Below, piece by piece: positions 35,402 to 45,717 of a stretch of DNA of 64,000 bases; position 1 is the first letter of the stretch; each line of letters opens with the position of its first letter. The position numbers were made by a program, and so were the translations under genes. The DNA comes from Pseudonocardia sediminis (lineage in GTDB: Bacteria; Actinomycetota; Actinomycetes; Mycobacteriales; Pseudonocardiaceae). Below the pieces are notes generated by a model. The model saw only the letters and a list, made by a program, of their open reading frames with translations. It was not told where the DNA came from and searched no databases. Location of the stretch: positions 867,001 through 931,000 of the forward strand of contig NZ_SHKL01000001.1 in the NCBI RefSeq assembly GCF_004217185.1, given 5' to 3'.

Positions 35402-35728
35402 GTGACCTACGTGATCGCCGAGCCCTGCGTCGACCTGCTCGACAAGGCGTGCATCGAGGAATGCCCGGTGGACTGCATCTACGAGGGTGGCCGGATGCTC
35501 TACATCCACCCCGACGAGTGCGTGGACTGCGGCGCCTGCGAGCCGGTCTGCCCGGTCGAGGCCATTTACTACGAGGACGACGTCCCCGAGCAGTGGGCCG
35601 CCTACACCAAGGCCAACGTCGACTTCTTCGACGAGCTCGGCTCGCCCGGCGGCGCCTCCAAGGTCGGCAAGACCGACAAGGACGTGGAGCCGGCCGCCAG
35701 CCTGCCCCCGCAGTCGCACGACGAGTGA
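35402..35728 (+). CDS. fdxC: 7Fe ferredoxin FdxC/FdxA
   Basis: A 108-residue [3Fe-4S][4Fe-4S] ferredoxin, a small soluble electron carrier. By comparison with 7Fe ferredoxins, C9, C17 and C50 hold the 3Fe cluster and C21, C40, C43 and C46 the 4Fe cluster; C25 is the extra free cysteine. GTG 35402 follows GGAGGACC. It lies 13 bp before dapC, as in mycobacteria (Rv1177-Rv1178), so the pair is probably co-transcribed. Confidence 0.93.
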   Translation: MTYVIAEPCVDLLDKACIEECPVDCIYEGGRMLYIHPDECVDCGACEPVCPVEAIYYEDDVPEQWAAYTKANVDFFDELGSPGGASKVGKTDKDVEPAASLPPQSHDE

Positions 35729-35741
35729 GCCCCCGGCACCT

Positions 35742-36845
35742 GTGACACGCAGAGCACTCCCGGACTTCCCCTGGGACTCCCTCGGCGCCGCACGCGAGCG
35801 GGCCACCGCCCACCCGGACGGGTTGGTGGACCTCTCCGTCGGCACCCCGGTCGACCCGGTCCCCGACGTCGTGCGCGACGCCCTGTGCGGGCCCGCGTCG
35901 ACCGAGCCCGGGTACCCGACGACGCACGGACCGGCCGATCTGCGCGAGGCCGTCACGGCGTCGCTGGAGCGCCGGTTCGGCGTGTCCGGGGTCGACCCGG
36001 TCGCGGTGCTGCCGACGATCGGGTCCAAGGAGATGGTGGCGTGGCTGCCGACGCTGCTGGACCTGCAGCCCGGCGACGGCGTCGTCATCCCGGAGCTCGC
36101 GTACCCGACCTACGAGGTGGGCGCCCGCCTGGCCGGTCTCGACTCCGTGCGGTCCGACGGGCTGACCGCGGCCGGGCCCGGACGCGTGCGGCTCGTGTGG
36201 CTGAACTCGCCGTCGAACCCGACCGGGCGCGTGCTGCCGGTCGAGCACCTGCGCAAGGTCGTGACGTGGGCCCGCGAGCGCGGGGCGGTCGTCGCCTCCG
36301 ACGAGTGCTACCTCGGCCTGCCCGGAGCCGCAGACCCGGCACCGCTCTCGGTGCTGCACCCCGACGTCTGCGGCGGCGACCACACCGGCCTGCTCGCGGT
36401 GCACTCGCTGTCGAAGGTCTCGAACCTGGCCGGGTACCGCGCCGGGTTCGTCACCGGTGACCCCGCGCTGGTCGCGGGGCTGCTGGAGGTCCGCAAGCAC
36501 GCCGGCATGATCGTCCCGCGGCCGGTGCAGGCCGCGCTGGCGGCCGCCGTCTCCGACGACGCGCACGTCGCCGTGCAGGCCGCCCGCTACGAGGCGCGCC
36601 GCACCCGTCTGCGCGCCGGGCTGGAGGCGTTCGGCCTCAAGATCGAGCACTCGGCCGCGGGTCTCTACCTCTGGGCCACCGAGGGCGAGAACTGCCGCAC
36701 CACCGTCGCGCGCCTGGCCGAGCGCGGGATCCTCGTCGCGCCCGGTGAGTTCTACGGCCCCGCCGGCTCGTCGCACGTCCGGGTCGCGCTGACCGCCTCC
36801 GACGAGCGGATCGATACGGCCGCGGACCGCCTCGGCGCGTCATGA
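35742..36845 (+). CDS. dapC: Succinyldiaminopimelate aminotransferase DapC
   Basis: A 367-residue class I/II PLP aminotransferase of the actinobacterial DapC type, converting N-succinyl-2-amino-6-ketopimelate to succinyl-diaminopimelate in lysine and cell-wall synthesis. The PLP lysine is K225 in HSLSKVSNLAGYRAGF; SPSNPTGRVLP and DECYLGL carry the cofactor-contact Asn and Asp. GTG start at 35742. Position after fdxC and the presence of dapD and dapE in this window support the assignment. Its stop overlaps the next start (ATGA). Confidence 0.88.
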   Translation: MTRRALPDFPWDSLGAARERATAHPDGLVDLSVGTPVDPVPDVVRDALCGPASTEPGYPTTHGPADLREAVTASLERRFGVSGVDPVAVLPTIGSKEMVAWLPTLLDLQPGDGVVIPELAYPTYEVGARLAGLDSVRSDGLTAAGPGRVRLVWLNSPSNPTGRVLPVEHLRKVVTWARERGAVVASDECYLGLPGAADPAPLSVLHPDVCGGDHTGLLAVHSLSKVSNLAGYRAGFVTGDPALVAGLLEVRKHAGMIVPRPVQAALAAAVSDDAHVAVQAARYEARRTRLRAGLEAFGLKIEHSAAGLYLWATEGENCRTTVARLAERGILVAPGEFYGPAGSSHVRVALTASDERIDTAADRLGAS

Positions 36846-38137
36846 CCGCGCGGGACTCCGCCGCCGCCGGTCCCGGGGCGACGGGTTCCGCGACCGGTCG
36901 AGGGGTGCCGCCCCGCGTCCCGCCGTGGCTGGTGCTCCTCGGCGTCCTGGCCCTGGCCGCGAATCTGCGCGCCGCACTGGCCGGGTACCCGCCGCTGCTG
37001 CAGACCGCCCGCGACGAGCTCGGTGTGTCCGCGGGCGCCGCCGGCCTGGTGCAGGCGGGTGCGGTGCTGACGATGTCGCTGGCGTCGTTCACCGCGTCCC
37101 CGCTGGCCGCCCGGCTCGGACGGGAACGCCTGCTCGGCGGCGCCGTCGGCCTGATCGCGCTGGGCAGCCTCCTGCGCGGGATCGCGGCGCTGCCGTCGCT
37201 GGTCGGCGGCAGCGTGCTGGTCGGGTTCGGTATCGGCACCGCCGGGGTGCTGATCACCGGCGTGGTCAAGGAGCACCTGCCCGAGCGCGCCGGGACCGTC
37301 AGCGGGGCCTACGTCGTCTCCATGATGATCGGCGCGACGGTGTCGTCGGCGGTCGCGGTGCCGCTGGCCGTCGGGCTGGGCGGGTGGTCGTTCTCGCTGG
37401 CGGTGTGGGCCGTCCCGGCGGTGCTGGCGCTCGGGGTCTGGGTTCCGGTCGCGGCACGGATCGGTCGTGCCGGGCCGCCTCCGGGAGCTGCCCCCGCCCC
37501 CGCCACTACGGCGGTCGAGGCGCGCTCACGGCCCTGGCACGACCCGTTCGCGCGCCGGATCGCCTGCTACCTCGCCGGGTCGTCGGGGATCTTCTACGGC
37601 TGGCTGACCTGGCTGGCCCCGCTCTACGAGTCCTATGGCTGGAGCCCGCAGCGCGCCGGGCTGCTGCTGTCGGTGTGGAGCATCGCCCAGATCCCGGCCG
37701 CGCTGGTGATGCCGGCGGTCGCCGAGCGGCGTCGGCGCTGGCGGTTCTGGGCGTCGGTCACGGTGGCCAGCGGGGTGACCGGCACGCTCGGGACGCTGCT
37801 GCTGCCGGGCGCGACGACGGTCGCGCCGTGGATCTGGGCGGCACTGATCGGGATCGGCGTCGGGGCCGGGTTCTCCCTGGGCCTGGCCGTGATCGCCTGG
37901 CGCACCCCGGACGCGGCCCGCAGCGCGGCCGTCTCCGGGTTCGCGCTCGGGATCGGTTACCTCGCGGCCGGGCTGGGCCCGCTGGCGATGGGCCTGCTGA
38001 TCGACCTCACCGGGGGCTTCCCGGCCGCGATCGTGCTGGTCCTGGCGTCGGCGACGCTGCAGGCCGGGGCGATCTGGAGGATCGGTGACCGCCCGCGTTC
38101 CGAGGACGCGGGCCGTCCCGTCGACGAGGTCTGTTAG
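36842..38137 (+). CDS. MFS transporter, CynX/NimT type
   Basis: A 431-residue, 12-TM major facilitator related to the cyanate/nitroimidazole (CynX/MdrA) group, suggested by the start WLVLLGVLALAANLRAALAGYPPLL and LGVSAGAAGLVQA. A central loop (about residues 205-230) is Pro/Ala-rich. ATGA overlap with dapC suggests co-transcription, but a role in lysine metabolism is not shown. Its stop codon overlaps that of the convergent CHAD gene by 4 nt (TTAG). Confidence 0.8.
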   Translation: MTARDSAAAGPGATGSATGRGVPPRVPPWLVLLGVLALAANLRAALAGYPPLLQTARDELGVSAGAAGLVQAGAVLTMSLASFTASPLAARLGRERLLGGAVGLIALGSLLRGIAALPSLVGGSVLVGFGIGTAGVLITGVVKEHLPERAGTVSGAYVVSMMIGATVSSAVAVPLAVGLGGWSFSLAVWAVPAVLALGVWVPVAARIGRAGPPPGAAPAPATTAVEARSRPWHDPFARRIACYLAGSSGIFYGWLTWLAPLYESYGWSPQRAGLLLSVWSIAQIPAALVMPAVAERRRRWRFWASVTVASGVTGTLGTLLLPGATTVAPWIWAALIGIGVGAGFSLGLAVIAWRTPDAARSAAVSGFALGIGYLAAGLGPLAMGLLIDLTGGFPAAIVLVLASATLQAGAIWRIGDRPRSEDAGRPVDEVC

Positions 38138-39165
38138 AGGGAGCCGGCCCGCTCGTTGAGCGTCTGCCAGGCCGCCCACCACTGACGCCGCAGCTCCTCG
38201 GCCCGGGCGCGCTCACGCTCGACCAGCCGACCGCCGACGAACACGACGTGCGCGTCCGGGGCGTCGCCGAGGTCGTCGAGCAGGCGCCGGATCCGGTGCT
38301 CGGCCACGCACGCGTCCTGGTGGTCGCCGAGCACCTCCTGCAGCTCCGCCGACGCGGCGAGGGTCTTGCGGATGCGGTTCGCCGACTTCGTGCGACGGCC
38401 CTTCTCGTCGCGCATCGCGGGCTCCACCAGCTCACCGGTGTAGCGCAGCCGCTTCGTGCGGATCCGCAGGTCGTGCAGCGTCATGTCCGGCGGGTCCTCG
38501 CCGGCGCGGCGGACGGCCTTGTCCAGCTTGCGTGCCTCGGCCCGCACCAGGTCGATCAGCTCCGGGCGGGCGAGCCCCTCCTCCGGCTCCGGCAACGGGT
38601 CGCGCACGACGGCCTCGAGCCGGCGCAGCAGCGTCGCGTACCGCTCGTCGTCCAGGGCCGCGATCATCGCGATCCGGGCCGTCCCGCGCTCTTCCTCCAG
38701 GTGGGCCACCAGCCGGTCCCCGGCCGCGCGCTCGGCGGCGGGCAGCTCGGTGATCTCGCCGCGGAGCCGGGCGATCATCACGTCGAGGTCGCGCACCGGC
38801 CCGAGTGCTCGCCCGAGCCAGCCCAGCTCAGCGCGCAGCGCGTCCGCCCACTGCGCGTCGAGCAGCGTGCGGGCGGCCTTGAGTGCGGCCCGCATCCGGC
38901 GCACCGAGACCCGCATCTGGTGCAGGTCCTCGATGTCGACGCCGGCGCGGGTGCCCGGGTCGTGCAGCAGCAGCGACCGCAGGCGCTTGTCCAGCAGGAC
39001 CCGGACGTGGTGCACCGCCGGGGCGCCGGGGTCGGCCGTGATCGGGTCCGGGAGCTCCTCCAGGCGGAGGAGCCCGTTCTGCGAGCCGTGCTGGGCGTCG
39101 GGCGCGTCGTCGCTCGTGGGCGTGTCACCCGGCGCGTCGCTGGTCACGGGCGAGGAGGTGGTCAC
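38134..39165 (-). CDS. CHAD domain protein
   Basis: A 343-residue CHAD protein. After an acidic tail of about 45 residues, the alpha-helical CHAD domain runs to the end, with the conserved His-Arg-rich repeats DLHQMRVSVRRMRAALK (about 80-96) and LHDLRIRTKRLRYTGEL (about 230-246). CHAD domains bind inorganic polyphosphate. No CYTH domain is fused. GTG start at 39165, just 7 bp after dapD on the same strand, so the two may be co-transcribed. Confidence 0.87.
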   Translation of the reverse strand: MTTSSPVTSDAPGDTPTSDDAPDAQHGSQNGLLRLEELPDPITADPGAPAVHHVRVLLDKRLRSLLLHDPGTRAGVDIEDLHQMRVSVRRMRAALKAARTLLDAQWADALRAELGWLGRALGPVRDLDVMIARLRGEITELPAAERAAGDRLVAHLEEERGTARIAMIAALDDERYATLLRRLEAVVRDPLPEPEEGLARPELIDLVRAEARKLDKAVRRAGEDPPDMTLHDLRIRTKRLRYTGELVEPAMRDEKGRRTKSANRIRKTLAASAELQEVLGDHQDACVAEHRIRRLLDDLGDAPDAHVVFVGGRLVERERARAEELRRQWWAAWQTLNERAGSL

Positions 39166-39172
39166 GGTCGTC

Positions 39173-40117
39173 CTAGTTCGCGTGCAGGGCGGAGTTGAGG
39201 GCGATGCCGTCGCCGGTGCGGGGGAGCACCTCGACGGTGCCGGTGACGGAGTTGCGGCGCAGCAGCAGCCCGTCCCGGCCGGAGAACGTCCCGGCCTTGG
39301 CGGTCGAGCCGTCCGGCAGCGTCACCTTCGTGCCGGCGGTGACGTAGAGCCCGGCCTCGACGACGCAGTCGTCACCGAGCGAGATGCCGATGCCGGCGTT
39401 GGCGCCGAGCAGGCAGCGCTTCCCGATCGAGATGACCTCCTTGCCGCCACCGGAGAGCGTGCCCATGACCGAGGCGCTGCCGCCCAGGTCGGACCCGTCC
39501 CCGACGACGACGCCGGCCGAGATCCGCCCCTCCACCATCGAGGCGCCGAGCGTTCCGGCGTTGAAATTGACGAAGCCCTCGTGCATCACGGTGGTGCCCT
39601 CGGCCAGGTGCGCGCCCAGGCGGACCCGGTCGGCGTCGCCGATCCGGATGCCGGTCGGGAGCACGTAGTCGACCATCCGCGGGAACTTGTCCACGTGCGT
39701 GACGGTGACCTGCCCGCGACGGCGCAGCCGCGCCCGGACCAGCTCGAAACCGGGCACCGCGCACGGACCGTGGTTGGTCCAGACGACGTTGGCGAGCAGC
39801 CCGAACTGGCCGTCGAGGTTCGCCTGGTGCGGGGCGATCAGCCGGTGGCTGAGCAGGTGCAGGCGCAGGTACGCGTCGGCGGCGTCGGCGGGCGGCTCGG
39901 ACAGCGACGTGATCTCGGTGCGGACCACCCGGGTGCTCACGCCCCGGTCGTCGTCGGTGCCGGTCAGCGCCTCGAGATCGGCGGTCGGGTCACCGGCGGA
40001 GCTCTCCGCTCCGGCCAGCTGCGGGGCCGGGTACCAGACGTCGAGGACGGTGCCCTCGGACGTGACGGTGGCCAGGCCGGTGCCGGAAGCGCCCTCGCGG
40101 CGGTACTCGGTGCTCAC
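39173..40117 (-). CDS. dapD: Tetrahydrodipicolinate N-succinyltransferase, actinobacterial DapD
   Basis: A 314-residue DapD of the mycobacterial type, adding succinyl from succinyl-CoA to tetrahydrodipicolinate. The N-terminal domain has [13 protein letters not shown] and [11 protein letters not shown]; the left-handed beta-helix carries [20 protein letters not shown], the catalytic loop, then [21 protein letters not shown] and the end ALNSALHAN. The GTG at 40117 (MSTEYRR) matches the family start and lies 8 nt after TAGTTT. Highly similar to the M. tuberculosis enzyme as I remember it. Divergent dapE lies 1.2 kb away, not adjacent. Confidence 0.94.
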   Translation of the reverse strand: MSTEYRREGASGTGLATVTSEGTVLDVWYPAPQLAGAESSAGDPTADLEALTGTDDDRGVSTRVVRTEITSLSEPPADAADAYLRLHLLSHRLIAPHQANLDGQFGLLANVVWTNHGPCAVPGFELVRARLRRRGQVTVTHVDKFPRMVDYVLPTGIRIGDADRVRLGAHLAEGTTVMHEGFVNFNAGTLGASMVEGRISAGVVVGDGSDLGGSASVMGTLSGGGKEVISIGKRCLLGANAGIGISLGDDCVVEAGLYVTAGTKVTLPDGSTAKAGTFSGRDGLLLRRNSVTGTVEVLPRTGDGIALNSALHAN

Positions 40118-40170
40118 AGGCGCCGAAACTACCTGCTGCACGGCCACCCGACCCGCGCGGGCGGATCACG

Positions 40171-40761
40171 TCACGAGTCCTGATCCGGCCACCCCGCCCG
40201 CCGGCGCGCCTCCCGGAGCTCTCGCTGCCGCGCCCGCCGTCGCAGCCAGGCCTCGACCGTCGGCGGGGGCGGAGCGGCCCGCAACCGCGCCACCCGGACC
40301 TCCCACTGGCTGCGCGCACGTTGGACGTCCCGCCTCTCCCGGTCACGGTGGTAGGTCTCGGGTGGGTGGGCCATGCCGTAGATCGAGGCCCACCACTCGC
40401 CGGGCTCCGGGTCCACGATCGTGTCCAGGTGCGAGGGGTACCGCTTGCCGGCGCCGTCGCGCAGGTCGTCGTCCGGCGGATCCTCCATCGGGGCGACCAC
40501 CCGGCCGTTCCGGTCCACGGCGACCAGCAGCAGGTCCGTCTCGACCAGGATCCTGTTCAGCACGGACAGGCTCGGGATCAGCTTCCCGGACTCGATCCGG
40601 GCGATGGTCGACCGCGACAACCCTGTGCGTTCGGCCATCTCCCGCTGGCTCGCATCGGCCCGTCGGCGCACGGCGCGGCACAGGCCCGCCGGATCCGGGT
40701 ACGCGATCCCGTCCCCGCCCGGACGCCGCGGATCCGGCGCCGGGTCCACCTCGTCGGTCAT
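40171..40761 (-). CDS. XRE-family helix-turn-helix protein
   Basis: A 196-residue protein with an XRE HTH at about residues 30-80 (LCRAVRRRADASQREMAERT, then GLSRSTIARIESGKLIPSLS) followed by a strand VDLLLVAVDRNGRVV type and a C-terminal half rich in Arg, Trp and Glu that may be helical. ATG 40761 is the start before the domain. It lies between dapD and dapE, which are neighbours in mycobacteria, so this gene and the adjoining repeat DNA appear inserted. Target unknown. Confidence 0.72.
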   Translation of the reverse strand: MTDEVDPAPDPRRPGGDGIAYPDPAGLCRAVRRRADASQREMAERTGLSRSTIARIESGKLIPSLSVLNRILVETDLLLVAVDRNGRVVAPMEDPPDDDLRDGAGKRYPSHLDTIVDPEPGEWWASIYGMAHPPETYHRDRERRDVQRARSQWEVRVARLRAAPPPPTVEAWLRRRARQRELREARRRAGWPDQDS

Positions 40762-40901
40762 GCGATCCACGATGCGGCCGGAGCGTCTCCTCGGACGGAT
40801 CACTCGTCGACCTGTGGACGGATGGTCCGGGTTGTGGACAGCCGTCGCCCGCGTGTCGGCGCTCGGCGGCCCGAGGTCGCCGAGGACCGGCTTCTCGGCG
40901 C

Positions 40902-41200
40902 GCTTTGCCATGCACACACCGGTGCGTCCGGGGGAGCTTTGCCGTGCGCACGCCGGTGCGTCCAGACGCGCTTGCCGTGCGCACGCCGGTGCGTCCGGGA
41001 GGTCTCCGCCTCCGGACGTCCGAGTCCTGGCCGTCCACGACGGGTGAGATGACGCCGGTGGTCCTCCGATTCAGCTCACCCGACCACTGGCCGCATCTCA
41101 GCTGTCGGACCCGGCTCCGTGGACGTCTCCGGGCGCAGATCTCGACGCTTCGACCGGTCGAGACTGCGGCCTGGACGCGTGGGGGTGTGCATGGCAAAGC
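40902..41200. repeat. MITE-like inverted-repeat element with three direct 34-nt-period units
   Basis: A 577-bp gap (40762-41338) contains three direct copies of a 28-nt unit beginning GCTTTGCC(A/G)TGC at 40902, 40936 and 40970 (period 34) and an inverted copy at 41173-41200. Between them, 41045-41063 and 41082-41100 pair as an inverted repeat (16 of 19), and CGTCCACG (41032-41039) pairs with CGTGGACG (41118-41125). The whole can fold into a long imperfect hairpin. No credible gene lies inside. It resembles a miniature transposable element or REP-type element. Confidence 0.65.
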
Positions 41201-41338
41201 GAGCCCCGAGACCTGTGCTCGAGGGCCGGACCGGGGCGCCGAGGCCGCTGAGGCTGCCCGGGCTGCCCCCGGATCTCGGCCCCGTCGGACCCCCGGCCCG
41301 GCCCGGCAGCGGGGTACGGGGTGGGTAGCGTCGCTGCG

Positions 41339-42445
41339 GTGACGAGCACGCTGCCCGAACTGGACCTGACCTCCGACCCGGTGGCGCTGACCGCGGCGCT
41401 GGTGGACGTCGCGAGCGTGTCGGGGGAGGAGCGGGTGCTGGCCGACGCCCTGGAGCGGGCGTTGCGGACGCAGGCGCCGCACCTGGAGGTGCTGCGCTCG
41501 GGTGACGCGGTGCTGGCGCGGACGAACCTGGGCCGGTCGCAGCGGGTTCTGCTGGCCGGGCACCTGGACACCGTGCCGATCGCGGACAACGTGCCGAGCC
41601 GGCGGGCCGACGGCGTCATCCACGGGTGCGGGACCTCGGACATGAAGGCCGGCGACGCCGTGTTCGCGCACCTGGCCGCCACGCTGACGGCCCCGCGCGT
41701 CGACCTGACCTGCGTGTTCTACGACTGTGAGGAGGTCGAGGCCGTGCGCAACGGGCTCGGCCGGATCGAGCGGGAGCACCCGGACTGGCTGGTCGCCGAC
41801 CTGGCCGTGCTCGGGGAGCCGACCGACGGTGCGCTGGAGGCGGGCTGCCAGGGGACGCTGCGGGTGGAGATCCGGACGTCCGGGCGGCGGGCGCACTCGG
41901 CGCGGTCCTGGCTCGGGGACAACGCGATCCACCACGCCGGCGACGTGCTGGCGCGACTGCAGGCCTACACCCCGCGCGACGTCGACATCGACGGCTGCGT
42001 CTACCGGGAGGGGCTGCAGGCGGTGCGGATCGCCGGCGGCGTGGCGGGCAACGTCGTGCCGGACGAGTGCGTCGTCACGGTGAACTTCCGGTTCGCGCCG
42101 GACCGCAGCACCGATGCGGCGCTGGCGCACGTCCGTGAGGTGTTCGACGGGTTCGAGCTGACCGTCACCGACCTCTCCGCCGCCGCCCTGCCCGGGCTCT
42201 CCGCGCCGGCCGCGGCGGACTTCGTGCGGGCCAGCGGGGCGGTGCCGCGGGCGAAGTACGGCTGGACCGACGTGTCCCGGTTCGCGGCGCTGGGCATCCC
42301 GGCCGTCAACTACGGTCCCGGCGACCCGAACCTCGCCCACACCCGGGAGGAGCACGTCGCCGAGGCCGCCGTCACCCGTTGTGCGGACGTTCTGCGCCGC
42401 TACCTGAGCGCGGACGGGCCGGACGAGCGGGCCTCACTACGCTGA
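41339..42445 (+). CDS. dapE: Succinyl-diaminopimelate desuccinylase
   Basis: A 368-residue M20 metallopeptidase-family DapE, releasing succinate to give LL-diaminopimelate. Metal-site motifs are GHLDTVP (H75, D77), GTSDMKAGD (D101), DCEEVEA (E131, E132) and a late GPGDPNLAH. Length and [11 protein letters not shown] fit the Gram-positive-type DapE. The GTG at 41339 lies 7 nt after TAGCGT (41326-41331). Together with dapC and dapD in this window, it covers the succinylase branch of DAP synthesis. Confidence 0.92.
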   Translation: MTSTLPELDLTSDPVALTAALVDVASVSGEERVLADALERALRTQAPHLEVLRSGDAVLARTNLGRSQRVLLAGHLDTVPIADNVPSRRADGVIHGCGTSDMKAGDAVFAHLAATLTAPRVDLTCVFYDCEEVEAVRNGLGRIEREHPDWLVADLAVLGEPTDGALEAGCQGTLRVEIRTSGRRAHSARSWLGDNAIHHAGDVLARLQAYTPRDVDIDGCVYREGLQAVRIAGGVAGNVVPDECVVTVNFRFAPDRSTDAALAHVREVFDGFELTVTDLSAAALPGLSAPAAADFVRASGAVPRAKYGWTDVSRFAALGIPAVNYGPGDPNLAHTREEHVAEAAVTRCADVLRRYLSADGPDERASLR

Positions 42446-42450
42446 CGGTC

Positions 42451-43205
<755 letters not shown>

Positions 43206-43209
<4 letters not shown>

Positions 43210-43793
43210 GCACGCGGAACGGGGGCGCCCCGGACGGTGGGTTCTCGGTCTGCGTCTACTGCGCGTCCTCCGACGGCATCGCGCCGCACTACGTCGAGCT
43301 CGCCGACGCCGTCGGGCGCGGGATCGCCGCGCGCGGCTGGACGCTGGTCTCCGGCGGCGGCAAGAAGTCGATGATGGGCGCGGTGGCGAGCGGGGCCCGG
43401 GCCGGTGGCGCGCGGACGGTCGGCGTCATCCCGCGGTCGATGGTCGAGCGGGAGTGGGCCGACACCGACGCCGACGAGCTCGTCGTCACCGAGTCCATGC
43501 GCGAGCGCAAGCAGCGGATGGAGGACCGCGCGGACGCGTTCCTCACCCTGCCCGGTGGCATCGGCACCTGCGAGGAGCTGTTCGAGGTGTGGACGGCCGG
43601 CACGCTCGACCTGCACACCAAGCCGCTGGTGCTGCTCGATCCGGACGGGCACTGGACCGGCCTGCTGGACTGGGTCGCCGGGCTGACCGGGCGCGGGTTC
43701 GCCGGACGCGGGCCGATGGAGCGCCTGCGTGTGGTCACGGACGTGACGGCCGCCCTGGACGCGTGCGTACCGGCCGGCGTCACCCCCGGGTGA
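43206..43793 (+). CDS. LOG-family protein (TIGR00730), shorter paralogue
   Basis: A 195-residue LOG protein with VCVYCASS at the start, GGGKKSMMGAVASGA (the nucleotide loop, here with KKS), ESMRERKQRM and LPGGIGTCEELFEVWT. These are the catalytic Arg and Glu regions of LOG phosphoribohydrolases. The TTG start overlaps the preceding stop (TTGA) behind GGGAGGAGG. In M. tuberculosis the equivalent is Rv1205. Tandem paralogues suggest different nucleotides or a hetero-complex. Confidence 0.85.
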
Positions 43794-43845
43794 CGCGCCG
43801 CCCGCGTCGGCACACGATGTCGGTCCCTCGTGATTCGATGGCGGG

Positions 43846-44190
43846 ATGGGGACCGCTCTGATCTACCTGCTCGTCCTGGCGGTCGTCGCAGCGGTGGTGT
43901 TCGTGGCGGCCGCCGCCGTGTTCGGCCGGGGCGAGGAGCTGGCGCCGCTCGCGCCGGACGCCACACCGACCCGGCTGCCGGCCGTCGAGGTGCAGGGGGC
44001 GGACGTGCGCGGTCTGCGTTTCCAGCAGGTCGTGCGCGGATACCGGATGGTGGAGGTCGACTGGGCGCTGGACCGCCTGGCCGGCGAGCTGGACCGGGTC
44101 CAGGCCGACCGCCGCGAGCTGGTCGCGCACGTGACCCGGCTGGAGACGACGATCGCGCGGATGCGCACCGAAGGAGTCCGGGATGAGTAA
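43846..44190 (+). CDS. DivIVA-like domain membrane protein
   Basis: A 114-residue protein with one N-terminal TM segment (residues 5-26), a linker, and a short DivIVA-type coiled motif: RGLRFQQVVRGYRMVEVDWALDRLAGEL then a helical tail. It matches the position and pattern of Rv1209, a DivIVA-domain protein. DivIVA-type motifs bind curved membrane and organise growth poles; here the coiled coil is short. Start ATG 43846. The next gene overlaps it by 8 nt. Confidence 0.75.
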   Translation: MGTALIYLLVLAVVAAVVFVAAAAVFGRGEELAPLAPDATPTRLPAVEVQGADVRGLRFQQVVRGYRMVEVDWALDRLAGELDRVQADRRELVAHVTRLETTIARMRTEGVRDE

Positions 44191-44692
44191 TGCGGCGAGT
44201 CGCGAGGAGCTGACCGTCCCGGTCGACGTCGGGGTGCCCGCCGACTACCTGTGGCGGGCCGTCACCGATTGGCCCGGGCAGTCGGACTGGATGCTCGGCA
44301 CCACCGTCGAGCTCACCGGCGGTGACGGGCGCTCGGTCGGGTCGACGCTGCGCGCGGTGACCGGGATCGGCCCGCTGGGCGTCGCCGACACGATGGAGAT
44401 CACCGAGTGGGCGGACGAGCCGGGCGGGCCGCGCCGCGCCGTCGTCACCCACACCGGCAGCGTCGTGCAGGGTGACGGCGTGTTCGCCGTCGTCGAGCTC
44501 GGCCCGCGCCGCAGCCGGTTCCTCTGGACCGAGCTGCTCGACGTCCCGTTCGGCGCCCTCGGACGGGCCGGCTGGCCGCTGGTGCGCCCGGCGTTCCGTG
44601 CCGGGGTCGCGAGCTCGCTGCGCAAGATGGCCCGCCAGACCGAGGAGCGCTACCGGGCCGAGGAGGCTCGCCGGGCCGGGAACGGCGGCTGA
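44183..44692 (+). CDS. SRPBCC (START-like) family protein
   Basis: A 169-residue SRPBCC-fold protein: VPVDVGVPADYLWRAVTDWPGQSDWM (read in pieces) is the helix-grip opening, and IGPLGVADTMEITEW and the last long helix WPLVRPAFRAGVASSLRKMA complete the fold. Such proteins bind hydrophobic ligands; no catalytic residues can be assigned. It overlaps the DivIVA-like gene by 8 nt and tag follows 1 bp after its stop, so the three are one operon. Confidence 0.75.
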   Translation: MSNAASREELTVPVDVGVPADYLWRAVTDWPGQSDWMLGTTVELTGGDGRSVGSTLRAVTGIGPLGVADTMEITEWADEPGGPRRAVVTHTGSVVQGDGVFAVVELGPRRSRFLWTELLDVPFGALGRAGWPLVRPAFRAGVASSLRKMARQTEERYRAEEARRAGNGG

Positions 44693-44693
44693 G

Positions 44694-45287
44694 GTGGTCG
44701 ACGCGCCGGACGCCGGCCCCTACGACCCGCACGACGGTCGCGGCCGCTGCGAATGGGCGGGCTCCACACCGGACTACGTCGCCTACCACGACGAGGAGTG
44801 GGGTCACGCGGTCCACGGCGTCGCCGCGATGTACGAGCGGCTGAGCCTGGAGGCGTTCCAGTCCGGGCTGTCCTGGATCACGATCCTGCGCAAGCGGCCC
44901 GCGTTCCGGGAGGCCTTCGCCGGGTTCGATCCGGAGAAGGTCGCCCGCTTCGGTCAGGACGACCGCGCCCGCCTGCTCGCCGACGCCGGCATCGTCCGGA
45001 ACCGGCTCAAGATCGACGCCGCGATCGCCAACGCCCGGGCCGTGCTCGACCTCGACACCCCGCTCGACGAGCTGCTGTGGTCGTTCGCGCCGGACCCGGC
45101 GACGCACGTCCGCCCGGCCGGCCTGGCCGACGTCCCCGCCGTCACCCCCGAGTCCACCGCGATGGCCAAGGAGCTCAAGCGGCGCGGGCTGCGCTTCGTC
45201 GGCCCGACCACGTGCTACGCGCTGATGCAGGCGACCGGCCTCGTCGACGACCACGTGGCGCACTGCTGGCGGGCCGACGCAGCGTGA
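44694..45287 (+). CDS. tag: DNA-3-methyladenine glycosylase I
   Basis: A 197-residue Tag enzyme that excises 3-methyladenine from alkylated DNA. Zinc ligands by comparison with E. coli Tag: C19, H32, and the C-terminal H-x3-C in HVAHCW. The HDEEWG motif and LSLEAFQSGLSWITILRKRPAFREAF (in pieces) hold the base-recognition residues, and FVGPTTCYALMQATGLVDDH is the family end. GTG 44694 begins 1 bp after the SRPBCC stop. In M. tuberculosis the same neighbour order has tagA. Confidence 0.93.
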   Translation: MVDAPDAGPYDPHDGRGRCEWAGSTPDYVAYHDEEWGHAVHGVAAMYERLSLEAFQSGLSWITILRKRPAFREAFAGFDPEKVARFGQDDRARLLADAGIVRNRLKIDAAIANARAVLDLDTPLDELLWSFAPDPATHVRPAGLADVPAVTPESTAMAKELKRRGLRFVGPTTCYALMQATGLVDDHVAHCWRADAA

Positions 45288-45499
45288 CGTCCCCGGTGCC
45301 CGCGACCGGCGCCGTCCACGTGATCGCCATCAGGGTGCGTCCGAGCCGTTGCGCTGCGTGAACGCTGCCGAGTCGTGATCGCCTCGGTTGCACCACACCT
45401 CGGGCGATGGGGGACAATGGAGCCACCGGCGACCGGCGCGCTCCCTTCAGACACGCGGTCGGCGGAATCGATCACTGTCACACCACGGAGGAAACGAGA

Positions 45500-45667
45500 A
45501 TGGCCGCGATGAAGCCCCGCACCGGCGACGGCCCCCTGGAAGTGACCAAAGAGGGCCGGGGCATCGTGATGCGGGTCCCGCTCGAGGGCGGAGGTCGTCT
45601 CGTCGTGGAGATGACCCCCGAAGAGGCGACGAACCTCGGCGAGGCCCTGAACGCCACCTGCGGCTGA
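45500..45667 (+). CDS. DUF3117 protein (Rv1211-like)
   Basis: A 55-residue protein, MAAMKPRTGDGPLEVTKEGR to EALNATCG, nearly invariant in actinobacteria and placed between tag and glgA as in M. tuberculosis. The predicted fold is a small beta sheet with one helix; a single Cys is next to the C-terminus. GGAGGAAAC precedes the ATG. Function unknown despite conservation. Confidence 0.9.
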   Translation: MAAMKPRTGDGPLEVTKEGRGIVMRVPLEGGGRLVVEMTPEEATNLGEALNATCG

Positions 45668-45717
45668 GCCGCACCACCGATCACCAGGGGGAAGAAACGG
45701 GGGATCGGGCGGGGGCG

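Noticed and set aside
40902..40996. Regularly spaced repeats that could suggest a CRISPR array
   Set aside because: Only three direct units with gaps of about 6 nt and no spacers of normal length, no cas genes, and an inverted copy nearby.
40762..41338. Short open frames inside the repeat element on both strands
   Set aside because: They are made of the repeats themselves, lack starts with spacing signals and show no codon bias.
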